17,625 nt of DNA, taken from positions 1 to 17,625 of the forward strand of contig CATPAT010000235.1 of the NCBI GenBank assembly GCA_955652155.1. Reading direction: 5' to 3'. The translations under genes and the position numbers were made by a program. Positions 1 to 6,225 of this stretch are shown piece after piece (the first letter of the stretch is position 1; each line of letters opens with the position of its first letter). Origin of the DNA: an uncultured Chthoniobacterales bacterium. GTDB taxonomy: Bacteria > Verrucomicrobiota > Verrucomicrobiia > Chthoniobacterales > UBA10450. The notes below the pieces were generated by a model. It did not search any database, was not told where the DNA came from, and saw nothing but the letters and a program-made list of their open reading frames with translations.

Positions 1-1043
1 ACGAGCACGTAAAACGCGGCGCGAAGATGGTGCCGTTCGCCGGCTGGCTGATGCCGGTTCAATACACAGGCATCGTCGAGGAACATCAGGCGGTACGAAA
101 CAATGTCGGCATCTTCGACATTTCGCACATGGGCCAATTCGTCATTAGCGGTAGCTGCGCTGCCACATGGCTGAACACGATGCTGACCAATAGCATTGAG
201 AAATTGGACGTCGGCCAGGGTCAATACACGTTCTTGCTCAACGATGCCGGCGGAATCATCGACGATTTGATCGCGTATCGCATCGGCGACACTAAATTTC
301 TGCTGGTCGTTAACGCAGCGTGTGTCGACGAAGACTTTGCGTGGCTAGACCGACATCGGAGCGAGAATGTCAATCTCGGGGATCGCAGCGCGCATTTCGG
401 CGGAGTCGCCATTCAAGGTCCGCGCGTTGCCGAACTCTTCGTCAATCTTCCGGCGCGAAATCATATTGTCGATGTCGAGATGGAAGGAATGTCCGTTTCC
501 ATCGCGCGAACCGGTTACACCGGCGAAGACGGGATCGAAGTTTTCTTTTCTGCGAAAGACGCGGTCAACTTTTGGAACACAGTGCTCGAAAAAGGAAAAG
601 ATCTTGGGATCAAGCCATGCGGCCTCGGTGCGCGCGATACATTGCGCCTCGAAATGTGTTACCCGCTGAACGGTTCCGATCTTTCGCCGAAACGAAATCC
701 GATCGAGGCCGGCCTCGGTTTCTTTGTCGATTTGACGAAGCAGAAGTTCGTAGGGCGCGACGTTTTGCTGAAAACAAAAGAAAATGGCCCGACTGAAAAA
801 CTGGTCCCGTTTAAAATGCATGACAAAGGTCCACCGCCGCGTCCGCACTACTCAGTTTTCGAAAATGGCAAGCGCATCGGTGAAGTGACCAGCGGCACGC
901 AGTCGCCGAGCTTGAATTGGGGCGTGGGTATGGCTTACATCAAAGCGCCGCACGCGAAAATCGGGAACAAGATCGACATCGAGATTCGCGGACAGACACT
1001 TCCGGCTACGATCGAGAAAAAACCGCTCTACAAAAAATCATGA
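1..1043 (+). CDS. gcvT: Aminomethyltransferase, glycine cleavage T protein (5' partial)
   Basis: The T protein transfers the aminomethyl carbon from lipoylated GcvH to tetrahydrofolate, giving methylene-THF and ammonia in the cytosol. The frame is open from base 3 and reads EHVKRGAK directly before the Met at 27. T proteins usually carry this stretch before their MVPFAGW motif, so the true start lies upstream of the window and about 10-20 residues are missing. Visible motifs, counted from Met27, are MVPFAGW (1-7), SHMGQF (33-38), the IDDL segment with the conserved catalytic Asp (78-81), RTGYTGEDG (161-169) and GLGARDTLRLE (199-209). The C-terminal barrel domain is complete. The stop overlaps the gcvH start by 4 nt (ATGA), implying translational coupling. 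No gcvP follows. The call is very secure. Confidence 0.97.
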   Translation, partial: EHVKRGAKMVPFAGWLMPVQYTGIVEEHQAVRNNVGIFDISHMGQFVISGSCAATWLNTMLTNSIEKLDVGQGQYTFLLNDAGGIIDDLIAYRIGDTKFLLVVNAACVDEDFAWLDRHRSENVNLGDRSAHFGGVAIQGPRVAELFVNLPARNHIVDVEMEGMSVSIARTGYTGEDGIEVFFSAKDAVNFWNTVLEKGKDLGIKPCGLGARDTLRLEMCYPLNGSDLSPKRNPIEAGLGFFVDLTKQKFVGRDVLLKTKENGPTEKLVPFKMHDKGPPPRPHYSVFENGKRIGEVTSGTQSPSLNWGVGMAYIKAPHAKIGNKIDIEIRGQTLPATIEKKPLYKKS

Positions 1044-1417
1044 ATGTCCCAGACGATCTGCTTTACACCGAAAGTCACGAATGGATTAAGCGCGAAGGCG
1101 GCAAAATTCGCGTCGGCATCACGGATCACGCTCAATCTGAATTGACCGATGTCGTCTTCGTTGAGCTGCCAAAAATGGATCGGCAAGCGAACGCAAAAGA
1201 AGCGATCGCGGTGGTCGAATCAGTCAAAGCCGCGAGCGATATCTACGCGCCGGTCAAAGGGACTGTGGTCGAAATAAACAAGGCGCTCGAAGCAGATCCC
1301 GGATTGATCAACCGCGAGCCTTTCGGGCAAGGGTGGATCTTCGCCCTCAAGATCGACAACGCCGACGATCTCAAGAATCTGAAAGACGCGGCGGCTTATA
1401 AGAAGCAAATTGGATAA
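1040..1417 (+). CDS. gcvH: Glycine cleavage system H protein
   Basis: GcvH is the lipoyl carrier that shuttles the aminomethyl group between the P, T and L proteins. The 125-residue product has normal family length. It opens with the typical LYTESHEW segment (residues 8-15) and carries the lipoylation motif VVESVKAASDIYAPV with the acceptor Lys at residue 63, followed by the GTVVEIN strand and the conserved NREPFGQGW turn. I chose the ATG at 1040 because it overlaps the gcvT stop (ATGA) and matches the usual H-protein N-terminus. A longer in-frame extension from 917 would lie inside gcvT and has no family support. The next gene is not gcvP, so the decarboxylase is probably encoded elsewhere. 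Confidence 0.97.
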   Translation: MNVPDDLLYTESHEWIKREGGKIRVGITDHAQSELTDVVFVELPKMDRQANAKEAIAVVESVKAASDIYAPVKGTVVEINKALEADPGLINREPFGQGWIFALKIDNADDLKNLKDAAAYKKQIG

Positions 1418-1440
1418 ATCGCGGGCGATCGAAGTAAATC

Positions 1441-1992
1441 GTGGCTGCGTTCTTTGGATCGTCATCAGAGTTCCGCAAATGGCTCGAGAAAAAGCACGCG
1501 TCGATGCCGGAGCTGTGGGTTGGCTTTTATAAGAAAGATTCCGGCAGGCGGAGCATCACCTGGCCGGAATCGGTGGATGAAGCGCTTTGTTTTGGTTGGA
1601 TTGACGGAATCCGCACGAGAATAGATGAGATCAGTTACAAAATTCGTTTCACACCCCGGCGACGCGGCAGCATTTGGAGCGCGATCAATATCAAGCGCGC
1701 TCGGGAGCTAACGAAAGAAAAGCGAATGCGACCAGCGGGGTTGAAAGCGTTCGAGGCGCGACGCGAAAACAAGTCGGGCATTTATTCGTACGAACAACGA
1801 CGCGCGAAACTGGAAGAGCCTTACAGGAGCCAGTTAAAAAAGAACAAAACGGCTTGGAATTTCTTTCAAGCACAGCCGCCGTCTTACCGCAAAATGATTG
1901 GCTGGTGGATCATCAGCGCTAAGACGGAAGAAACTCGCTCTGAGCGACTCAAGAAGCTGATGAAGGCATCAGCGGAAGGAAAACGCCTTTAG
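1441..1992 (+). CDS. YdeI/OmdA-family (OmpD-associated-like) protein
   Basis: This is a 183-residue protein of the YdeI/OmdA family, a poorly characterised group sometimes annotated as bacteriocin-protection or OmpD-associated proteins. Its biochemical role is not established. Family hallmarks seen here are an N-terminal EFRKWLEKKH segment (10-19), ELWVGFYKKDSG (24-35), the strongly conserved ALCFGWIDGI (48-57) and a Trp/Arg-rich PRRRGSIWSAIN block (72-83). The C-terminal third is rich in Lys and Arg with the family's KKNKTAWNFF and WWIISAKTEETR segments. The start is GTG at 1441. An in-frame TAA lies 4 nt upstream (1435-1437) and the next Met is at residue 22, inside the conserved domain. 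It sits 23 nt after gcvH, so it may be co-transcribed, but no functional link to glycine cleavage is evident. Confidence 0.85.
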   Translation: MAAFFGSSSEFRKWLEKKHASMPELWVGFYKKDSGRRSITWPESVDEALCFGWIDGIRTRIDEISYKIRFTPRRRGSIWSAINIKRARELTKEKRMRPAGLKAFEARRENKSGIYSYEQRRAKLEEPYRSQLKKNKTAWNFFQAQPPSYRKMIGWWIISAKTEETRSERLKKLMKASAEGKRL

Positions 1993-2001
1993 AAAGCGGG
2001 C

Positions 2002-2019
2002 TCGCCAATTTTTTGGCGA
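2002..2019. terminator. Hairpin between convergent genes, candidate bidirectional terminator
   Basis: A perfect 7-bp stem (TCGCCAA / TTGGCGA) closes a TTTT loop. It fills almost the whole 27-nt gap between the YdeI-family stop (1990-1992) and the stop of the convergent receiver gene (2020-2022). Its position favours a shared terminator. No clear T-run follows on either strand, so termination efficiency is uncertain. Confidence 0.45.
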
Positions 2020-2397
2020 TTAGTCTTTGCCGAAGAGGAGCTCGTCGACGCCGCGGAGGACTTCTTCAACGCGAATGGGAGCGGCGAAGAAGCTGTATCC
2101 GCTGAGGATTCCGCCGGAGACCATCTGGCTTTCGGGGCGAAGATTACTCAGCGAAAGAACTGGTGTGTCTTTGAGCGCAGCGTCGGTATGGATCTGGCGC
2201 TCGATGTTGCGACGGTCCTCGCCGGCAGTATCGACCAGGATGAGATCGGGCTGGAACCAACGGGCAGCGTTGAGCGCCAGTTTATCATCGTGCTCTTCGC
2301 GAATGAGATATTTCCCGGCGCGTTCCAGTGCCCGCCGGATGAGACGAGTGACGCCGGGTTCGTGATCAATTAAGAGAATTTTTTTCGGAAACTTCAT
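2020..2397 (-). CDS. Stand-alone, divergent response-regulator receiver domain
   Basis: The 125-residue product consists of one CheY-like receiver domain with no output domain. It starts KKILLIDHEPG, where the usual acidic pair is Asp-His-Glu (11-13). The probable phospho-acceptor is Asp56 in DLILVDT (51-57). The Thr/Ser switch position appears to be Ser84 in PVLSLSN. The Lys normally found in the KP motif after strand 5 is replaced: the segment reads FFAAPI (103-108), with Ala106 in the Lys position. Losing this Lys usually impairs phosphorylation-driven switching, so the protein may act as a constitutive or phosphate-independent adaptor (inference). The upstream sequence shows no Shine-Dalgarno. 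No histidine kinase is nearby. It ends against the YdeI-family gene and is divergent from xseB. Receiver fold: confident. Partner: unknown. Confidence 0.82.
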   Translation of the reverse strand: MKFPKKILLIDHEPGVTRLIRRALERAGKYLIREEHDDKLALNAARWFQPDLILVDTAGEDRRNIERQIHTDAALKDTPVLSLSNLRPESQMVSGGILSGYSFFAAPIRVEEVLRGVDELLFGKD

Positions 2398-2493
2398 AGT
2401 GGTGAATGGTTGATTGGCACCCTCACGAGCATTGGATGTGCCACGGCCGAGCGCCCGCGAAACCGCAGCAACAATTTCACCCTCAACTCAATT

Positions 2494-2510
2494 CTCTCCC
2501 TGAGGGAGAG
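2494..2510. repeat. REP-like intergenic palindrome (CTCTCCC-TGA-GGGAGAG)
   Basis: A perfect 7-bp inverted repeat with a TGA loop lies in the 205-nt gap between the receiver gene and xseB. It is preceded by a pyrimidine-rich CACCCTCAACTCAATT tract. The core resembles a short palindrome seen between genes in many bacterial genomes. There is no following T-run on either strand, so it does not look like a simple intrinsic terminator. Whether it is repeated in this genome cannot be seen from one window. Confidence 0.5.
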
Positions 2511-2602
2511 GAGGCCGCGTTCAGAATCGTCACCTACACGAAGCCCTATCGCCAATCCTCCCTTTCATCTTTGGGCTGCTGTGCTTAATTTTGCGTTTGC
2601 CG

Positions 2603-2917
2603 ATGAGCAGCAAAACCAAACCCCCTGGCACTGAATTGAATTTTGAGAAGGCGATGGACCGACTGGAGGCGATTGTCGAACAAATGGAGACCGGCAAATT
2701 GCCGCTGGAGGATTTGATCGTACGCTACGAGGAAGGGATGAACCTGGTGAAAGTTTGCCAGGAACGATTAACCAATGCCGAAGAAAAGATCGAGATCATT
2801 GCCCGCAACAACGCGGGTAAGCCGACAGTTAAGAATTTTGAGCCCGTTGGCGAATCGTCGAACGATAATAAGGCGGACGAAAAGGAATTAAAAAATGACG
2901 AAGTCAGACTCTTCTGA
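2603..2917 (+). CDS. xseB: Exodeoxyribonuclease VII small subunit
   Basis: XseB is the small, helical subunit of exonuclease VII, which degrades single-stranded DNA together with XseA. The family core is clear: LNFEKAMDRLEAIVEQMETG (residues 12-31), then LPLEDLIVRYEEGMNLVKVC, and a second helix ending in EKIEII. From the ATG at 2603 the protein has 104 residues, longer than the usual 75-85. The extra is a polar, acidic/Lys-rich C-terminal tail of about 30 residues. A TTG at 2591 is an alternative start but would add only four residues, and neither start has a good Shine-Dalgarno. The 3' end overlaps dxs by 23 nt. xseB next to dxs is a well-known gene neighbourhood in bacteria. xseA is not in the window. 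Confidence 0.92.
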   Translation: MSSKTKPPGTELNFEKAMDRLEAIVEQMETGKLPLEDLIVRYEEGMNLVKVCQERLTNAEEKIEIIARNNAGKPTVKNFEPVGESSNDNKADEKELKNDEVRLF

Positions 2918-4826
2918 GACAACAACAACTGCGCCACGGCGCCTGCTGGATGGGATCCATTCGCCGGCGGACATCAAAGCGTTGCGGGAGCAAGACTTGC
3001 CGCAACTCGCGCAGGAAGTGCGCGACGAGTTGATCCGCGTTTTGTCGCAAACTGGCGGTCACCTTGGACCGAACCTCGGCGTGGTCGAATTGACGATCGC
3101 ACTGCACCGCGTGTTCAACACCCCGCGGGACCGGTTCGTGATGGACGTGAGCCATCAGGGTTACGTCCACAAATTGTTCACCGGCCGGCTCGATCGATTC
3201 TCAACGATGCGCCAGTTCGGCGGATTGAACGGTTTTCTTTTGCGGACCGAGAGCGAGCACGATTGCTACGGCGCGGGACACGCTGGCACCGCCCTCTCCG
3301 CTGCGCTCGGCATGGCGGTAGGACGCGATCTCCGCGGCGGTGACGAAAGCATCATCGCTGTCGCGGGTGACGCGGCTTTTACCTGCGGGATTAGTTACGA
3401 GGCACTCAACAACGTCCGCGTGCAGACGAAGCGCTTTATCGTGGTGTTAAACGACAACGAATGGTCGATCGCCAAAAACGTCGGCGCGATTGCACATTAC
3501 TTTAACCGGATCGTGACCAGCGAGACATATGCGCACCTGCACGATAAAGCCCGCAGTTTTGTGAAAGCGATTCTTGGCAAAACCGGCGTCCAGATTGCGC
3601 ACAAAGTCGAGGAGAGCGTTAAAGGCTTGGTTTTGCCAAGCGTCATCTTCGAGGAACTCGGACTGCGTTACTACGGACCGATCGATGGGCACGACATCCC
3701 GCTGCTGATCCGCACGTTTGAATTCTTAAAAACGCAGGAAGAGCCGGTGCTTCTGCACATTCTAACCAAGAAAGGCAAAGGCTATGAACCGGCGATCAAA
3801 CAACCGGACAAATTTCACGGGCTCGGCAAATACAAGATTGAGAGCGGCGAGACTGCGCCGACGCCTACGCCAACGTATTCGGAGATCATTGGAAAGACGC
3901 TGGCGAAATTTGCCGACAACAATCAAAAGGTGGTCGCGATCACGGCAGCGATGCCAAGCGGCACTGGTTTATCGCATTTCGCGAAAGCGCATCCGACGCG
4001 CTATTTTGACGTCGGGATTGCGGAAGAACACGCGGCGCTTTTTGCCTGTGGCATCGCGACGCAGGGATTGACGCCGTTTCTCACGATCTACTCCACATTT
4101 TTCCAACGCGCTTACGACATGGCCATTCACGACATGGCCATTCAAAAACTGAACGTCCGGCTCTGCATGGACCGCGCTGGATTGAGCGGTGACGACGGAC
4201 CGACGCATCACGGCTTGTTCGACATCGGTTATTTGCGGCACATTCCGAATTGGGTGCACATGCAGCCGAAGAACGAAGACGAGTTCGTCGATATGCTTTG
4301 GACGATGGCGAATTACAGTTCGGGTCCGATTGCCGTTCGCTATCCGCGCGGTTCCGGCACCGGCGCGCAAATCAAACCGGAACCAAAACTCCTCGAGATC
4401 GGCAAAGCCGAAGTGGTAAAGCACGGCCGCGATGTCGCGATCTTTGGACTCGGAAACATGTTCGAACTCGCGGAAGAAGCGGCCAAGAAACTGGAGGAAA
4501 AAGGAATTTCAGTGGCGCTGGTTAATCCGCGCTGGATCAAGCCAATGGATACCGGCACCCTCGAGTTTTTCGCGCGCAGCGTGGAAGTCGTCGCCACCAT
4601 CGAAGACCACGTGCTGCATAACGGATTCGGTTGCGCGGTAATGGAACATCTCCATTCACAGCAGATCAACACACCGGTTGCGCGGGTTGGTTGGCCGGAT
4701 GAATTCATCGAGCATGGAGCGGTTCCGCTTCTGCGAAAAAAGCATGGCATCACTGCGGATGCGCTCGTCGACAAGGTTTTGTCGTTGTTGAAGAAAAAGC
4801 CGGCGGCGAAAACCAGCGTCGCGTAG
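2895..4826 (+). CDS. dxs: 1-deoxy-D-xylulose-5-phosphate synthase
   Basis: Dxs condenses pyruvate and glyceraldehyde 3-phosphate to DXP, the entry step of the MEP isoprenoid pathway and also a thiamine/pyridoxal precursor. The 643-residue length fits the family. Landmarks are GGHLGPNLGVVELT (54-67), DVSHQGY (84-90), GAGHAGTALSAALGMA (126-141), NDNEWSIAKNVGA (186-198), GPIDGH (261-266), FDVGIAEEHA with the catalytic Glu377 (371-380) and DRAGLSGDDGPTHHG (426-440). The C-terminal transketolase-like domain is complete. The ThDP/Mg motif reads GDAAFTCG (158-165) where Dxs usually has GDGALTGG, and DVSHQGY replaces DVGHQAY, so this is a divergent member. AAGGA lies about 8 nt before the ATG. The start lies within the xseB 3' end, consistent with coupling. 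Function is very probable but not guaranteed at the subfamily level. Confidence 0.9.
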   Translation: MTKSDSSETTTTAPRRLLDGIHSPADIKALREQDLPQLAQEVRDELIRVLSQTGGHLGPNLGVVELTIALHRVFNTPRDRFVMDVSHQGYVHKLFTGRLDRFSTMRQFGGLNGFLLRTESEHDCYGAGHAGTALSAALGMAVGRDLRGGDESIIAVAGDAAFTCGISYEALNNVRVQTKRFIVVLNDNEWSIAKNVGAIAHYFNRIVTSETYAHLHDKARSFVKAILGKTGVQIAHKVEESVKGLVLPSVIFEELGLRYYGPIDGHDIPLLIRTFEFLKTQEEPVLLHILTKKGKGYEPAIKQPDKFHGLGKYKIESGETAPTPTPTYSEIIGKTLAKFADNNQKVVAITAAMPSGTGLSHFAKAHPTRYFDVGIAEEHAALFACGIATQGLTPFLTIYSTFFQRAYDMAIHDMAIQKLNVRLCMDRAGLSGDDGPTHHGLFDIGYLRHIPNWVHMQPKNEDEFVDMLWTMANYSSGPIAVRYPRGSGTGAQIKPEPKLLEIGKAEVVKHGRDVAIFGLGNMFELAEEAAKKLEEKGISVALVNPRWIKPMDTGTLEFFARSVEVVATIEDHVLHNGFGCAVMEHLHSQQINTPVARVGWPDEFIEHGAVPLLRKKHGITADALVDKVLSLLKKKPAAKTSVA

Positions 4827-4835
4827 TTGCGCCGC

Positions 4836-4875
4836 AGATCGACACATCGATTGTCGATCTTGTGAATGTCGATCT
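4836..4875 (+). promoter_or_regulatory. Hairpin plus repeated TGTCGATCT word before the ABC ATPase gene
   Basis: The 54-nt gap between dxs and the ABC gene holds a perfect 9-bp inverted repeat: AGATCGACA at 4836-4844 and TGTCGATCT at 4852-4860, with a 7-nt loop. The second arm is repeated directly at 4867-4875, ending 5 nt before the ATG. The direct copies are spaced 15 nt apart. There is no T-run, so a simple terminator is unlikely. It could be a translational control hairpin, since no Shine-Dalgarno is visible, or a protein-binding site. Confidence 0.4.
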
Positions 4876-4880
4876 AATCC

Positions 4881-5900
4881 ATGAGCGCGATTGAGGCTCG
4901 CGATCTAACCAAGATTTACCGCACTTACCGCAAAGAAGGCGGATTGTGGGGCGCGGTTAAGGGGCTCGTTAGGCGTCGTTACGACGAAACGCGCGCCGCG
5001 GATTCGGTTTCATTTCAGATCGAGGAAGGCGAATTGGTCGGGTTTCTCGGTCCCAATGGCGCAGGGAAGACGACCGTGTTGAAAATGCTCTCCGGTTTGC
5101 TCAATCCAACCTCCGGCGATGCGCGCGTGCTCGGATTTGTTCCATGGGAACGACGCAACGAGATGAAGCGGCAATTCAGCCTATTAATGGGCCAGAAAAA
5201 CGCGCTTTGGTGGGATCTGCCTGCCCAGGAATCACTTGAACTGAACCGCGCGATTTATGGAATCGATCGCGATCGTTTCAACAAAGTCGTGGGCGGTTTG
5301 GCCGAGCTGCTCGAAGTCACCGACAAAATGAACGTAATGGTGCGTGAACTTTCGCTCGGAGAACGGATGAAAATGGAACTGATTTCCGCGCTCATCCACG
5401 AACCGCGGGTTTTATTTTTGGACGAGCCGACCATCGGCTTGGATGTGGTTAGCCAAAAACGCGTCCGCGAGTTTCTGCGTATTTATAACGAGGAACATCG
5501 CATCGTGACGCTGCTCACGAGCCATTACATGCAGGACATCGAGGAACTTTGTCATCGCGTCCTGGTCATTGATCACGGCAAAATTTTCTTCGACGGTCCG
5601 CTCGACGAAATCATTGACCGCTTCTCCGGCCACAAAATTCTCAGCCTCACTTTCGACAAACAGGTCACACGGGATTTTTCCCGGTTCGGCGAAGTGATCG
5701 AGCAAACGCCGATGTCGGTGCAACTGAAGGTGCCGCGCGCGAAAGTGACCGAGACCTGTCGCGAACTCTTGCAAGCCTGTGATGTCAGCGACATCAACGT
5801 TCAGGAAGTGCCGGTCGAGGAAGTGATTCGGCAACTTTTCGGCGAGCGCCGCGTTCAGCACCCGGCGGCGACGCCCGCGGCCACCGTAAACGCGCGTTAA
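4881..5900 (+). CDS. ABC transporter ATP-binding protein (ABC-2 export type, COG4586-like)
   Basis: This is a 339-residue cytoplasmic ATPase subunit. All nucleotide-binding motifs are present: Walker A GPNGAGKTT (57-65), Q-loop Gln105 within LLMGQKNALWWDLP, signature LSLGE (157-161), Walker B VLFLDEP (177-183) and the switch His215 in LLTSHYMQDIEELC. The N-terminal insertion with KEGGLWGAVKGLVRRRYDE (18-36) and the extended C-terminal domain after about residue 250 match the ABC-2-type group that normally works with two multi-span permeases. No permease gene lies next to it: dxs precedes it and a minus-strand gene ends 2 nt after its stop. Its partner must be elsewhere. The substrate is unknown. 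The ATG at 4881 has no visible Shine-Dalgarno but fits the family N-terminus. Confidence 0.9.
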   Translation: MSAIEARDLTKIYRTYRKEGGLWGAVKGLVRRRYDETRAADSVSFQIEEGELVGFLGPNGAGKTTVLKMLSGLLNPTSGDARVLGFVPWERRNEMKRQFSLLMGQKNALWWDLPAQESLELNRAIYGIDRDRFNKVVGGLAELLEVTDKMNVMVRELSLGERMKMELISALIHEPRVLFLDEPTIGLDVVSQKRVREFLRIYNEEHRIVTLLTSHYMQDIEELCHRVLVIDHGKIFFDGPLDEIIDRFSGHKILSLTFDKQVTRDFSRFGEVIEQTPMSVQLKVPRAKVTETCRELLQACDVSDINVQEVPVEEVIRQLFGERRVQHPAATPAATVNAR

Positions 5901-5902
5901 AA

Positions 5903-6169
5903 TCAGGTCCGAATTAGCGCGCGTTTAAGCTCGTGGGTGTAGGCGGGGTTTAATTCGAAGGCGGTCACCGGCATTTCCGCAAGTTGAATCTGTTCAGAGT
6001 AAGGAATGCTCTCGACAAACCCGGCGGCCATAAGGCTGTTGAGCGTGTCGGTAACATCTTCCGACTCCATCCGCACGAAATCCTGGATTTCGGCGCCGAG
6101 CATCGATTCCGTGAACCCGATCGCCCGCACCACCGAGGCTTCCCGGCCGGTAAGTTTTACCTGACGCAT
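5903..6169 (-). CDS. Small winged-helix-like protein of unknown function
   Basis: The 88-residue soluble protein is not one I recognise as a named family. Its pattern suggests a winged helix-turn-helix: helix around LTGREASVVRAIGF (6-19), a second helical pair GAEIQDFVRMESEDVTDTLN (25-44) ending in SLMAAGFVESI (45-55) like a recognition helix entering a wing, then a strand-like segment and a final helix YTHELKRALI. Such domains occur in DNA-binding regulators, but also in structural adaptors. It lies 56 nt downstream of the atypical SDR gene in the same direction, so it is probably the last gene of that minus-strand group. Its stop is 2 nt from the stop of the convergent ABC gene. The ATG at 6169 has no Shine-Dalgarno. 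Gene reality is likely; function is inference. Confidence 0.65.
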   Translation of the reverse strand: MRQVKLTGREASVVRAIGFTESMLGAEIQDFVRMESEDVTDTLNSLMAAGFVESIPYSEQIQLAEMPVTAFELNPAYTHELKRALIRT

Positions 6170-6209
6170 ACGATGAAAAACTTAGCAGCTTCCATACCGG
6201 TGTTTCTGT

Positions 6210-6223
6210 CCGCACTAATGCGG
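6210..6223. terminator. Short hairpin after the SDR stop, with T-run on plus strand
   Basis: A CCGCA-CTAA-TGCGG hairpin (5-bp perfect stem) lies just past the stop of the minus-strand SDR gene. On the plus strand it is followed by TTTT, the orientation of an intrinsic terminator. On the minus strand no T-run follows. It might limit plus-strand read-through from the ABC gene or act as a weak intercistronic hairpin. The stem is short. Confidence 0.3.
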
Positions 6224-6225
6224 TT

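Noticed and set aside
917..1039. N-terminal extension of gcvH from an upstream Met
   Set aside because: It overlaps gcvT in another frame, and family members begin at the ATG at 1040.
2406..2634. Two short plus-strand open frames in the gap before xseB
   Set aside because: They span the REP-like palindrome, have low-complexity Arg/Pro/Ser content, no family resemblance and no ribosome site; most likely chance frames.
4116..4144. Tandem direct repeat GACATGGCCATTCA inside dxs
   Set aside because: It encodes DMAIHDMAIQ, which aligns without insertion to the usual Dxs segment D..IHD.A.Q, so it is coincidental similarity of two codon blocks, not a duplication.
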